Shown: positions 33,090-41,292 of the stretch, one piece after another | How the letters are laid out: the number at the start of each line of letters is the position of its first letter | How positions within the stretch are numbered: the stretch's first letter is position 1 | DNA from: an uncultured Bacteroidota bacterium | GTDB taxonomy: Bacteria > Bacteroidota > Bacteroidia > Flavobacteriales_F > PHOS-HE28 | NCBI GenBank assembly: GCA_902825795.1 | Contig: CADECG010000015.1 | Span: forward strand, 1-41,873 | Direction: 5' to 3' | DNA: 41,873 nt | Program-made: the position numbers and the translations under genes | The notes under the pieces: generated by a model | What the model was told of the DNA's origin: nothing | Seen by the model: only the letters and a program-made list of their open reading frames with translations | Databases searched by the model: none

Positions 33090-33413
33090 ATGTCGCCGAC
33101 GGGCAAAGCGGTCTTCGTGCGCGACGGGCGGCAATGGAGCCGCGTTGCCGTGAGCGAGGTGCTGTACCTGGAAGCTGATGACAATAGCACCACCGTCCAC
33201 ACCACCTCGCGCACGTTCATCGTACCGCGCATTTTGAAGGACGTGCTGGACACCGTAGCCGATGCACGCATCCAGCGCATCCACCGTTGCCACGCCGTGA
33301 ACTTGGAACGGGTGCTGGCCATCAGCGATAACGGGTTGCACGTGGGCGACAAGTGGTTGCCGATAGGACGGAGTTTCCGTGGTGAGGTGCTGAAGTTGCT
33401 GCGGATGATCTGA
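33090..33413 (+). CDS. Stand-alone LytTR DNA-binding protein (no receiver domain)
   Basis: The 107-residue product is a LytTR domain only: VSEVLYLEADDNSTTVHTTS, then RIQRIHRCHAVNLERVLAI and HVGDKWLPIGRSFRGEVLKL, the same landmarks as in the full regulators at 20328 and 29089. It lacks a receiver domain and phospho-acceptor, so it cannot be switched by phosphorylation in the usual way. It lies 3 bp after the beta-helix gene stop, so it is likely in that operon and under operator A. It could compete with or support the receiver-bearing LytTR regulator at the same repeats (inference). Confidence 0.88.
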   Translation: MSPTGKAVFVRDGRQWSRVAVSEVLYLEADDNSTTVHTTSRTFIVPRILKDVLDTVADARIQRIHRCHAVNLERVLAISDNGLHVGDKWLPIGRSFRGEVLKLLRMI

Positions 33414-33487
33414 TCGCAGGCTGGCTATTGGCGCAGGCGGTCAGAGCCTCGGGGCGCGTATCTTGACAGCCCACAACTGCATGGACC

Positions 33488-33853
33488 ATGATCATCGACA
33501 TTCTCCTTACCCTGAACGACAGTGAGGTGTGCATAGCCCTGTACAACGGTGCACTTCAGAACAACCAGACTACCATTCAGCAGCAGACCTACGACATCAC
33601 CATCCATTCGGTGCCCATAGCAACCGCGCCTGGTGGCCATTATCTGAAGTTCAACAATCCGATGCCGGGCACGCAGGTGTTGTTGCGATGGGATACGCCG
33701 GGCACCAACCTGCTCTACTTCGTGAATGCGAACGGCACGAGCAGCACGATGCAGATCGCTGCTGACCCGGCATTCCCCATACCGGGCAGCGTTTGTCCTT
33801 CGGACCCATCCGTTTTGTCCGCTGCGGATGCAAAGAGTTGGTCGGGCAAGTGA
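33488..33853 (+). CDS. Hypothetical protein, no recognised family
   Basis: The 121-residue ORF reads MIIDILLTLNDSEVCIALYN and looks beta-rich with few charges; it contains FNNPMPGTQVLLRWDTPGTN and LYFVNANGTSSTMQIAADP. It has no signal peptide and no membrane helix. It fills the gap between the LytTR-only gene and the second TPR kinase, in the same direction. A -7-like TATCTTGA lies at 33459-33466. The assignment as a gene rests on position, codon use like its neighbours and the lack of a better ORF. Function unknown. Confidence 0.55.
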   Translation: MIIDILLTLNDSEVCIALYNGALQNNQTTIQQQTYDITIHSVPIATAPGGHYLKFNNPMPGTQVLLRWDTPGTNLLYFVNANGTSSTMQIAADPAFPIPGSVCPSDPSVLSAADAKSWSGK

Positions 33854-33878
33854 GGTCAAGTATCGTTACGGCGCTTCT

Positions 33879-33886
33879 CAACTTCG
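33879..33886 (+). promoter_or_regulatory. Possible -7-like element CAACTTCG before the second TPR kinase
   Basis: CAACTTCG is followed by CTGCC and the ATG at 33892. It resembles TACATTCG of deoC with two changes at the first and fourth bases, at the same distance from the start codon. Confidence 0.25.
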
Positions 33887-33891
33887 CTGCC

Positions 33892-35679
33892 ATGCGCGTG
33901 CTCGCCATCGTTGCGCTGTTGATCACCGTGCAGGCGAATGCCCAGCTCGACAGCCTGCTGCGCGTGCGTGATGCGTTGCCACGGGACACGTCGCGGTTGG
34001 GGGTGCTCACCGAACTGCTGCGCGCCACCGTGTTCAATGATCCCGATAGTGCATTGGTCTTCGCTACGGAATACCGGAGCATCGCCGAACGCAGCGGCAT
34101 CGACCTGGAGATCGGCAAAGGGCACAACTACACCGGCATGTGCTACACCAGCCGCAGTGAGCACGATGAAGCCTTGCGGCACTACCTCGCCGCCGTGCCC
34201 TACTTCGAGCGCGGTGGCGATCCATGGTACGAAGCCATGGCGCACAACAACATCGGGTCGATCCACGAGAAGATGCGGCGCTACGACAAGGCCACGACTG
34301 AATTCGCTACAGCGCTGAAGACCTTCATCGGCATCCCCGACACGGTGTGGATCGCTAACGTGTCCAACAACCTGGGCAACGTGCACTACGAAGAGGGCCG
34401 GTTCGACAGCTCGGTGGTGTACTACCGGCAAGCCAATGATCTGCTCACGGTATCGGGCATGGATATCTATACCGGTACCATCCGCATGAACCTGAGCAAT
34501 GCGCTTGGCGAGATCGGGCAGCTGGATGAAGCCTTGGCGATGATGCGCAGTGCGCAAGCGGTGATGCCCGAAGGAGAGGATGAGAACACTCGGGCCAACA
34601 TCCTGGCCAACCTCGGACGCCTCCACGGCTTTGTGGGCGATGCGGACAGCGCATTGTTCTTCATGCGTGCAGGACTCGACCTCGCGCAGCGCACCCAAGC
34701 GCGCTCGGTGGAGGCCAATGTGCATGAGTTCCTCAGTACGTTCTTCGAAGACCGCGGCGATCTCGATTCGGCATTGCATCATCACAAAGCGGCCAGAGTG
34801 CTGCATGACAGCATCTTCAGTGAGGAGAGCAGCGCCCGAATCGCCGAGATGCAGGAGAAGTACGAAAGCGGAAAGAAGGACGTGCTCATTGCGGAAGGCA
34901 ACGCGCAGTTGGAACGGCGCGCGCTCACCATCAAGGCCATCGCAGTGGGTGCGGTGCTGTTCCTGGTGGCCGCGCTTTTCGCTTTCCGCGCCTACCGGTT
35001 GAAGCGCAAGGGCGAGGCCGAGGTGATGCGACAGAAACAGGTGATCGAAGCGCAACTGAAGGAGAAGGAATTGCTCTTGCGCGAGATCCACCACCGCGTG
35101 AAGAACAACCTGCAAACGGTGAGCAGCTTGCTCAGCATCCAAGGGCGCGGCATCACCGATGAGACCGCCAAGCAAGCCGTGAACGACAGCCGCTTGCGCG
35201 TGAAGAGCATGGCGCTGATCCACCAGGATCTCTACCGCGAAAGCGATCTCACCGGTGTGCAGATGGAGGACTACGTGGCGAAGCTGGCCAACGGACTGGT
35301 CACGAGTTACAGCATGTCCGATCGCGTACAGCTCGACCTGCGTGTGCAACCCATCAACCTCGATGTGGACACCGCCGTGCCGCTGGGCCTCATCCTGAAC
35401 GAGCTGATCACCAACGCACTGAAGTACGCGTGGCCCGATGGGCGCTCAGGCCGGTTGCAGGTGTCCATGGCGGAAGCAGGGGATGGCCAACTGATGATCG
35501 ACGTGATCGACGATGGCATCGGCATGAAGGACGGCGCACAAGTCGCGGCGGGCGGCACCGGTTTCGGGCTGGGCATGATCCGCACCTTCGCCAGCAAGCT
35601 GAAGGCGGATCACACCATCACCGGCGAGAACGGCACAGTCGTTCGACTGGTGGTACGCAATTTCCAACGCACGGGGTAG
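33892..35679 (+). CDS. TPR-containing sensor histidine kinase, HisKA_2 type (copy 2)
   Basis: The 595-residue product starts at the ATG at 33892 (signal peptide MRVLAIVALLITVQANAQ); the in-frame ATG at 33793 lies inside the preceding ORF. The domain order is as in the gene at 27304: TPR repeats (about 20-320), a coiled coil with MQEKYESGKKDVLIAEGNAQ, a transmembrane helix (about 347-370), HisKA_2 with EKELLLREIHHRVKNNLQ (His400/401), and HATPase with NELITNALKYAWPDG and GTGFGLGMIRTF. The sensor half differs more than the kinase half. No regulator follows it; the nearest candidates are the LytTR-only protein upstream and the regulator at 29089. Operator B starts 10 bp after its stop. Confidence 0.92.
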   Translation: MRVLAIVALLITVQANAQLDSLLRVRDALPRDTSRLGVLTELLRATVFNDPDSALVFATEYRSIAERSGIDLEIGKGHNYTGMCYTSRSEHDEALRHYLAAVPYFERGGDPWYEAMAHNNIGSIHEKMRRYDKATTEFATALKTFIGIPDTVWIANVSNNLGNVHYEEGRFDSSVVYYRQANDLLTVSGMDIYTGTIRMNLSNALGEIGQLDEALAMMRSAQAVMPEGEDENTRANILANLGRLHGFVGDADSALFFMRAGLDLAQRTQARSVEANVHEFLSTFFEDRGDLDSALHHHKAARVLHDSIFSEESSARIAEMQEKYESGKKDVLIAEGNAQLERRALTIKAIAVGAVLFLVAALFAFRAYRLKRKGEAEVMRQKQVIEAQLKEKELLLREIHHRVKNNLQTVSSLLSIQGRGITDETAKQAVNDSRLRVKSMALIHQDLYRESDLTGVQMEDYVAKLANGLVTSYSMSDRVQLDLRVQPINLDVDTAVPLGLILNELITNALKYAWPDGRSGRLQVSMAEAGDGQLMIDVIDDGIGMKDGAQVAAGGTGFGLGMIRTFASKLKADHTITGENGTVVRLVVRNFQRTG

Positions 35680-35689
35680 GCTCGGGCGA

Positions 35690-35722
35690 GTTCGCCCATC
35701 CGGATCATTCGTTCACCCGATC
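35690..35722 (+). promoter_or_regulatory. Proposed LytTR operator B, upstream of a beta-helix gene
   Basis: The half-sites GTTCGCCC (35690) and GTTCACCC (35711) start 21 bp apart, the second continuing GATC. The -7-like CACTTTCG lies at 35750-35757, 40 bp after the second half-site as in copy A, and the ATG at 35775. A GGCTCG/CGAGCC pairing (35679-35684 with 35722-35727) encloses the element and could end the kinase transcript. Confidence 0.65.
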
Positions 35723-35774
35723 GAGCCGTTCTTAAGAGATGGCCACCGTCACTTTCGCGGAAACGAGCAACGCG

Positions 35775-37367
35775 ATGAAAGCAACACATACAGTGATCGG
35801 CCTAGGGATCCTGCTTTTCCCAGGCATGGCCCACGGACAACTGAATGGAAATTACGTCGTGGGTCCTGCGGGCTACGGCAACTATCCCACCATCAGCGAC
35901 GCGGTCACCGCCCTGCATACGGTTGGTGTGAGCGGACCGGTCACCATCTCCATTCTCCCGGGTGTCTATCCGGAGCAGGTGAACTTCCAGAGCATTGCGG
36001 GGACCAGCGCAACGAACCTGGTCACCTTCGTTTCCAGCACGGGTAACGCCGCCGACGTGATCGTTGGCCCGGCACCCTCCGGAACGCACACCTTCGACCT
36101 CGCTGATGTCAAGCACGTGGTGATCGAACACGTCTCCATCATGGTCGGCACCGACGGAGTGATCGGCACCTACCCGCGTGGATGCGAGGTGCGTGACTGC
36201 ATCATAACAGGTGTGCTCGGTGGGCCGACGGTGGCGGGGGTGGATCTTGAAGATGCCAAGGGATGTGCTGTGCTCAGGAACGAGTTGAGCAATGTGGGTT
36301 ATGCCGTACGCATCGGTTCGACCGGTCTCGGAACATCTGAGAACCTTAGCGTGAACGAGAACACGATCGATTGTGCTTGTGCCGGCGTGGAGCTGCTGGG
36401 TGTGAAGCATCAGTACATCAAGCAGAATCGGATCGTGGTAAGCGGGAACGGCTGTTCTGGGAATGGCATCCGTTCAGAAGACGGATCCGGAGTGCTCCGC
36501 ATCGATGGGAACAAAGTGACTTCCACCGCAGGGGTCTCCTGCCTGGAGGTAGAAGGATTCGTCGGCGTGGCCAACCAGCCAGCCCGCATCATCAACAACA
36601 TGCTCATCAACCGGACGGATGCCATCGGGCAGATCGCGATGACACTCGATGCATGTGAGCACGCTGACGTCTTCCACAACAGCGCGCAGGTCACCTTCCA
36701 ATTCGCGAACGTGGTGCAGATGTACGACGTGGGCAATGTGCGCTTCAAAGGGAACATCGTGCGCGCGGCGACGGATGGCTTGGTGATTTTCATCGATGGC
36801 CTGACCGGTTCCTTCACCAGCGACTACAACTTGTTCGACACCCCTCTATCCTATGCGTTCTCGCTGTCCCCAGTAGGATACACAGCGGCGGATTGGCAAG
36901 CCGCGGGATATGACGCCAACAGCGTGTTCGGTGATCCGTTGTTCGTTTCCGATCTGGACCTTCATCTCACGGCACCCTCTCCAGCAAGGAATCTGGTACC
37001 GTTGAGCACCGGAGTGGTGGATGACTTCGATGGCGAAGCCCGTCCATGGCCGGTGAACAACTTGTCTGACATGGGTTGCGATGAGTGGGCAACCGGCGGA
37101 GGAGGAGGACAGAAGAACGCGTTGGTCGGGAACGAAGACGCTTTCATCGCCGTCTCACCGAATCCGGCCAGTGATCATTTCCGGGTAACGTTCGATGGCT
37201 CGGAAAAGCAGGCTTACCAGCTATACAGGAGCGACGGTGTCCTTGTCCAAAGCGGATCCATCCTGTCTGGGGAGCCGATACCCGTGAGCGTCCTGTCGCC
37301 CGGGATCCACTTCCTGCTGCTTCCACAGGTGCCCGGCGCAATAACCCGATTGGTGATCGCTGATTGA
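35775..37367 (+). CDS. Parallel beta-helix secreted protein with T9SS sorting domain
   Basis: The 530-residue product starts at the ATG at 35775 (signal peptide MKATHTVIGLGILLFPGMAH then GQ); the in-frame ATG at 35739 would precede the proposed -7 element. The beta-helix region (about 22-425) starts LNGNYVVGPAGYGNYPTISD and ends DFDGEARPWPVNNLSDMGCD, a close relative of the other two beta-helix proteins here. A T9SS type A sorting domain follows after a poly-Gly linker (GGGGGQKN): IAVSPNPASDHFRVTFDGS, ending AITRLVIAD. It stands alone between operators B and C, so it is probably its own transcription unit. Surface-exposed; ligand or substrate unknown. Confidence 0.9.
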   Translation: MKATHTVIGLGILLFPGMAHGQLNGNYVVGPAGYGNYPTISDAVTALHTVGVSGPVTISILPGVYPEQVNFQSIAGTSATNLVTFVSSTGNAADVIVGPAPSGTHTFDLADVKHVVIEHVSIMVGTDGVIGTYPRGCEVRDCIITGVLGGPTVAGVDLEDAKGCAVLRNELSNVGYAVRIGSTGLGTSENLSVNENTIDCACAGVELLGVKHQYIKQNRIVVSGNGCSGNGIRSEDGSGVLRIDGNKVTSTAGVSCLEVEGFVGVANQPARIINNMLINRTDAIGQIAMTLDACEHADVFHNSAQVTFQFANVVQMYDVGNVRFKGNIVRAATDGLVIFIDGLTGSFTSDYNLFDTPLSYAFSLSPVGYTAADWQAAGYDANSVFGDPLFVSDLDLHLTAPSPARNLVPLSTGVVDDFDGEARPWPVNNLSDMGCDEWATGGGGGQKNALVGNEDAFIAVSPNPASDHFRVTFDGSEKQAYQLYRSDGVLVQSGSILSGEPIPVSVLSPGIHFLLLPQVPGAITRLVIAD

Positions 37368-37432
37368 TCCGGATGCTTTGAGTGAACGCCCCGGCGCCTT
37401 TACAGGTTCCGGGGCGTTCACCCATCCGGATC
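37366..37432. other. Large inverted repeat overlapping operator C
   Basis: A perfect 13-bp stem pairs GTGAACGCCCCGG (37382-37394) with CCGGGGCGTTCAC (37409-37421). Outside it, after a bulge, GATCCGGATG (37366-37375) pairs with CATCCGGATC (37423-37432). The left arm begins at the end of the stop codon of the upstream gene, so it is a good candidate terminator for it. The right arm contains the first half-site of operator C. Confidence 0.7.
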
Positions 37433-37448
37433 GTTCGTTCACCCGATC
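37416..37448 (+). promoter_or_regulatory. Proposed LytTR operator C, upstream of the giant beta-helix gene
   Basis: GTTCACCC half-sites start at 37416 and 37437, 21 bp apart, the second continuing GATC. The -7-like GATTTTGC lies at 37477-37484, 41 bp after the second half-site, and the ATG at 37504. It matches operator B at 31 of 33 positions. The upstream half-site lies in the hairpin at 37366-37432, so terminator and operator may interfere with each other. Confidence 0.65.
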
Positions 37449-37503
37449 GCGCTGGACACGCACCCGGCCTTCGGGGGATTTTGCGGTGCCTTCCCGCTCT
37501 CCC

Positions 37504-40500
37504 ATGTTCCGGCCCATCCGTTCCTCCCTGATCGCGGCCCTCCTCCTCACCGCGACTTCCACCAGTGCCCAACTCAACGGCACCTACACCATCGGCACGG
37601 CTGGCAACTACGCCACGTTCACGGCGGCGGTGACGGCGCTTACCACTTCCGGGGTCAGTGGCCCGGTGGTCTTTAATGTGTTCAGTGGCACCTACAATGA
37701 GCAGGTGAACATCGGGGCGATCGCTGGAGCCTCTGCGGCGAACACCATCCTCTTTCGCAGCCAAGGACTGGACAATACACTCGTCACCCTCGACCACCCC
37801 TCGCAGGCCACCAACACGAACAACTACCTGTTGCAATTGAACGGTTGCGACCACGTCACCTTCCAGCACATCACCCTGCAACGTTCCGGCGCACTGGACT
37901 ATGCCCGTATCGTGAATGTGCAAACCGGTAGCACCGACTGGCATTTCCTGAACGACCGCTTCATCTCCAGTACGTCCACTTCCACTACCGGCTCACGCGA
38001 AATGATCTCGATCGCCGGGCCAGCCATTGGCGCATCCTCTGTGGAGGACTGCACCATGACGGACGGGATGGGGCCCTACCTCTCGTTCGTAAGCTCTGGC
38101 TCGTTCACCATGAGCCGCAACAGTCTCACCAACGTATTGCGAGGGCTCAACCTTCTTTCGTGCAGCAATGGAACGTTCGTGGTGGAGGACAACGTGATCA
38201 CGACACGGACGACCGGTGCCACACGCGGTGCGATGTTCGACTTCTGCTCGGGCATTATCACCGTACAGCGCAACACCTTCACAGGGGCCTCGAACCTGTT
38301 CAGCGGCCTCTTGTTCAACACCACTTCAGGCACGGTGGGCACCCCGATCAACGTGGAGGGGAATGTCATCATCGGAACGACCACCGCCTTGAATGGCATA
38401 TCCGCCATGAGCGGAATCTGCTCGTATATCGACGTATCGAACAACAGCGTCAGTATGAGCGGCGCGGGTGGGCAGGCGATGGTCGCGGTGGTGGGATCGG
38501 GCACCGGCATCCGCATTCGCAACAACATCTTCCGGAGCGCGGGTTACACGCTGCGTGTCGACCCGGCATCCCGGGTCAGTGCCTCGGACAACAACGTGTT
38601 CCGTTCGCTCGCCGGGAATAGTGTACAATGGGGAGTAGCATGGTACAGCACGATCGCAGCGCTGAATGGCGCTACGGGGATGAACGGCAATTCCATGATG
38701 ACGGAACCCCAGTTCGTGGATCCACTGGCCGACCTGCATCTGCAAGGCACATCACCTTGCCTTGGTGCGGGGCAAGTGATCGCCGGCATGGGCGCGGATC
38801 TGGATGGTGATGCGCGACCGCTGCCCGCCTTGAGCAACCCGGAGATCGGCGCGGACGAAACCACCGCACAGTGCGCAGCGCTCAGTGGCACGTACATCAT
38901 CGGCCCTTCCGTAGCTGCGCAATACTCATCGTTCAACTCCGCCGTGAACGCGATGATCTCCTGCGGAATCGTAGGCCCTGTGCTGTTCCTAGTGGAGAAT
39001 GGCACCTACCCCGAGCAGATCTCGTTGCCACCGATCGCAGGCAATTCAGCAACGAATACCATCACCTTCCGGGGGCAGGCGCTCGATAGCGCAGCGGCCG
39101 TGCTGGAGTGGCCTACCGGCGCTACCATGACGGACGATTGGGTGGTGCGCATGACCGGGGCCGACTACGCGCGATTCGAACACCTGACGCTGCAACGAAC
39201 TGGCACGGACGAATTCGGCAATGTGGTCTCGTACGCGGGCACGGACGGAAGTCGCGACCTTCGGATCAGCAACTGCAAGCTCGCCACGGCCAACCCTACC
39301 ATACAACAGCCCAGCATCATCTTCCACCAAACCACCATGGCGGACGATAGCCTGGTGGTGCTGAGCACACGGTTTCAAGGAGGCAGTTACGGCATCTACA
39401 TGGCATCCGCAGCCGCCACCGATCATGTGCGCATTGAGCATTGCGTGGCGGACGGTCAATCATTGGAGGCGTTCCATTTGGACCATCCAGGTGGCGGGAT
39501 CACGGTCCTTCAGAACACGATCACCTCGGGTTCTGCATTGTTCGGTGGGATCGTGATCGGCGCGCGGACGGCCGGTTTCCGGATCGAGCGGAACAACGTG
39601 TTGGCGTTGGGTGCTTTGGCCATCGGTATCCGCACCACGGCAGGTGTGGTGGCTACCACCGGATCGCGCGGCCGTATCAGGAACAACATGGTGCATACAG
39701 GCCTTACGGCATTCGCCACCTTCGGCACACAGCGTTGGACGGAAGTGGACCACAACACCTTCTATGGCAGTGTTCGGGGTGTTGCATTCGCGTTCTCCAC
39801 GTTCCAGAACTTCTTCTTCCGCAACAACATCATCGCCAGCGAAGGGCATACGGTGCAGTTCCTTTCCAGCACGGCCACCTCGCTCACGGCCACCTTCAAC
39901 CTGCTCCACCGCACCACAGCCGGCCCCATCGCCTATTGGAACGCTGATCGTAACACGCTCGCGAACCTGCAGACCGCCTCCAGCAACTTTGCCAATAGCC
40001 TCGCCGCAGACCCGCTGTTCTACGTCCCGCTGAGCGACCTGCACGTGTATTCCATGGAAGCCGATGCTGCCGGAACACCGATCACCGCCGTGACCACCGA
40101 CATCGATGGCGATCCCCGCAGCCTGGCAACGCCGGACATCGGTGCGGATGAATTCCAACCGGTGCTCTGGAACGAAGCCTTCAACACCTGCGGCGCGGCG
40201 GATGCGATCACCAGCACCGGAAGCGGTAACGCGCAGTGGATCTACAAGGACCGCAAGGTGGTGGCACGCTTCAATGACAACGGCCAGAACCTTGGTACCG
40301 TGAACATGAGCGTGTATGTGAACAGCGCGGCAGTGCGTCAGAGCCTTATCGGGCAGCACTACTTGGACCGTAACTGGCACCTGCAAACGCAGAATGCGAT
40401 CGTCGGCGCTGTGAGTGTCAGGCTCTTCCACAGTGGCAACGAATTCACCACCTATGCCACTGCGGATCCAATCGTTAGCGTGTATGCCGATGCGGGTGTG

Positions 40501-41220
40501 GCGCACTACGTGGGGCCCATGGAGGATTGCAACCTGCCGAACAACCCCGCAGGCAACATCTGGACGCCCATCTTTCCCGCAGCACCTGCATTGGAGCCGC
40601 GCATTCAAGGCAACGGCGGCACGCATGGCTACACCGCTGCACTGGGCAACGATGGCGAATTGTACATCACCACCATGGGGTTGCCGCTTCCAGTTGAACT
40701 GCTCTCCTTCGCTGGTGAGCGCACTAGCGACCGCGAAGTGATGCTGCACTGGATCACCGCCACGGAGCACAACAACGCGGGCTTCGAGGTGTGGCGCATG
40801 ATCGAAGGCGAAGCCGAATTCAAGGAAGTAGCGTGGGTGGATGGGGCCGGTGAAAGTCAGACCTTGATAAACTACGGGCTGACGGATGAGAACGCATCGA
40901 GCACCATGAGCTACTACAAATTGAAGCAAGTGGATCATGATGGAGGTCATGAATGGAGCGAGGTTCTCGCTGTGGCGGCAGCCAGTATTTCATCGGCTAT
41001 GGTGCTTTACCCGAACCCTTGCACCCATGAACTCTTTCTTGTGGGCGGAGCCTTGGAAGATGAGACCTTGTCGATCCTCGACGCCAGTGGACGGGTGGTC
41101 CTGGAACACACACAACCGGTAAATGGAAACATCGATGTTTCCGGATTGACATCCGGCCATTACTCGGTGCAGATCGTCAATGCCACTGGACGCCGCACCG
41201 CACGTTTCGTGAAGCAGTAA
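37504..41220 (+). CDS. Large tandem beta-helix surface protein with T9SS sorting domain
   Basis: The 1238-residue product starts at the ATG at 37504 (signal peptide MFRPIRSSLIAALLLTATST then SAQ). It contains two consecutive beta-helix units: about 24-455 (LNGTYTIGTAGNYATFTAAV to PEIGADE) and about 460-880 (LSGTYIIGPSVAAQYSSFNS to TPDIGADEF), evidently an internal duplication. A separate beta-sandwich region (about 890-1055) follows. Next is the module LPVELLSFAGERTSDREV (about 1060-1160) shared with the gene at 25757, and a T9SS type A sorting domain (VLYPNPCTHELFLVGG to RTARFVKQ). It is probably an exposed adhesin or polysaccharide-binding protein; no lyase active site could be assigned. 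Confidence 0.92.
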   Translation: MFRPIRSSLIAALLLTATSTSAQLNGTYTIGTAGNYATFTAAVTALTTSGVSGPVVFNVFSGTYNEQVNIGAIAGASAANTILFRSQGLDNTLVTLDHPSQATNTNNYLLQLNGCDHVTFQHITLQRSGALDYARIVNVQTGSTDWHFLNDRFISSTSTSTTGSREMISIAGPAIGASSVEDCTMTDGMGPYLSFVSSGSFTMSRNSLTNVLRGLNLLSCSNGTFVVEDNVITTRTTGATRGAMFDFCSGIITVQRNTFTGASNLFSGLLFNTTSGTVGTPINVEGNVIIGTTTALNGISAMSGICSYIDVSNNSVSMSGAGGQAMVAVVGSGTGIRIRNNIFRSAGYTLRVDPASRVSASDNNVFRSLAGNSVQWGVAWYSTIAALNGATGMNGNSMMTEPQFVDPLADLHLQGTSPCLGAGQVIAGMGADLDGDARPLPALSNPEIGADETTAQCAALSGTYIIGPSVAAQYSSFNSAVNAMISCGIVGPVLFLVENGTYPEQISLPPIAGNSATNTITFRGQALDSAAAVLEWPTGATMTDDWVVRMTGADYARFEHLTLQRTGTDEFGNVVSYAGTDGSRDLRISNCKLATANPTIQQPSIIFHQTTMADDSLVVLSTRFQGGSYGIYMASAAATDHVRIEHCVADGQSLEAFHLDHPGGGITVLQNTITSGSALFGGIVIGARTAGFRIERNNVLALGALAIGIRTTAGVVATTGSRGRIRNNMVHTGLTAFATFGTQRWTEVDHNTFYGSVRGVAFAFSTFQNFFFRNNIIASEGHTVQFLSSTATSLTATFNLLHRTTAGPIAYWNADRNTLANLQTASSNFANSLAADPLFYVPLSDLHVYSMEADAAGTPITAVTTDIDGDPRSLATPDIGADEFQPVLWNEAFNTCGAADAITSTGSGNAQWIYKDRKVVARFNDNGQNLGTVNMSVYVNSAAVRQSLIGQHYLDRNWHLQTQNAIVGAVSVRLFHSGNEFTTYATADPIVSVYADAGVAHYVGPMEDCNLPNNPAGNIWTPIFPAAPALEPRIQGNGGTHGYTAALGNDGELYITTMGLPLPVELLSFAGERTSDREVMLHWITATEHNNAGFEVWRMIEGEAEFKEVAWVDGAGESQTLINYGLTDENASSTMSYYKLKQVDHDGGHEWSEVLAVAAASISSAMVLYPNPCTHELFLVGGALEDETLSILDASGRVVLEHTQPVNGNIDVSGLTSGHYSVQIVNATGRRTARFVKQ

Positions 41221-41280
41221 GGCAGCACAGGCCGTCCTTCAGGATACACTCCGACCCGTCGCGGTACCTTCTTTTTGGCC

Positions 41281-41288
41281 AACCTTTG
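41281..41288 (+). promoter_or_regulatory. -7-like element AACCTTTG, 4 nt before the DinB-family gene
   Basis: AACCTTTG fits TAnnTTTG except for the first base and is followed by CCCC and the ATG at 41293. It repeats the close spacing seen at 2943 and 19389 and favours 41293 over the upstream TTG at 41275. Confidence 0.35.
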
Positions 41289-41292
41289 CCCC

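Noticed and set aside
33856..35349. Minus-strand ORF of 497 codons
   Set aside because: It is antisense to the second TPR kinase, whose domains are unmistakable; the equivalent shadow also occurs opposite the first kinase.
39460..40950. Minus-strand ORF of 496 codons
   Set aside because: It is antisense to the large beta-helix gene and lacks domains; His/Arg/Val-rich composition marks a shadow.
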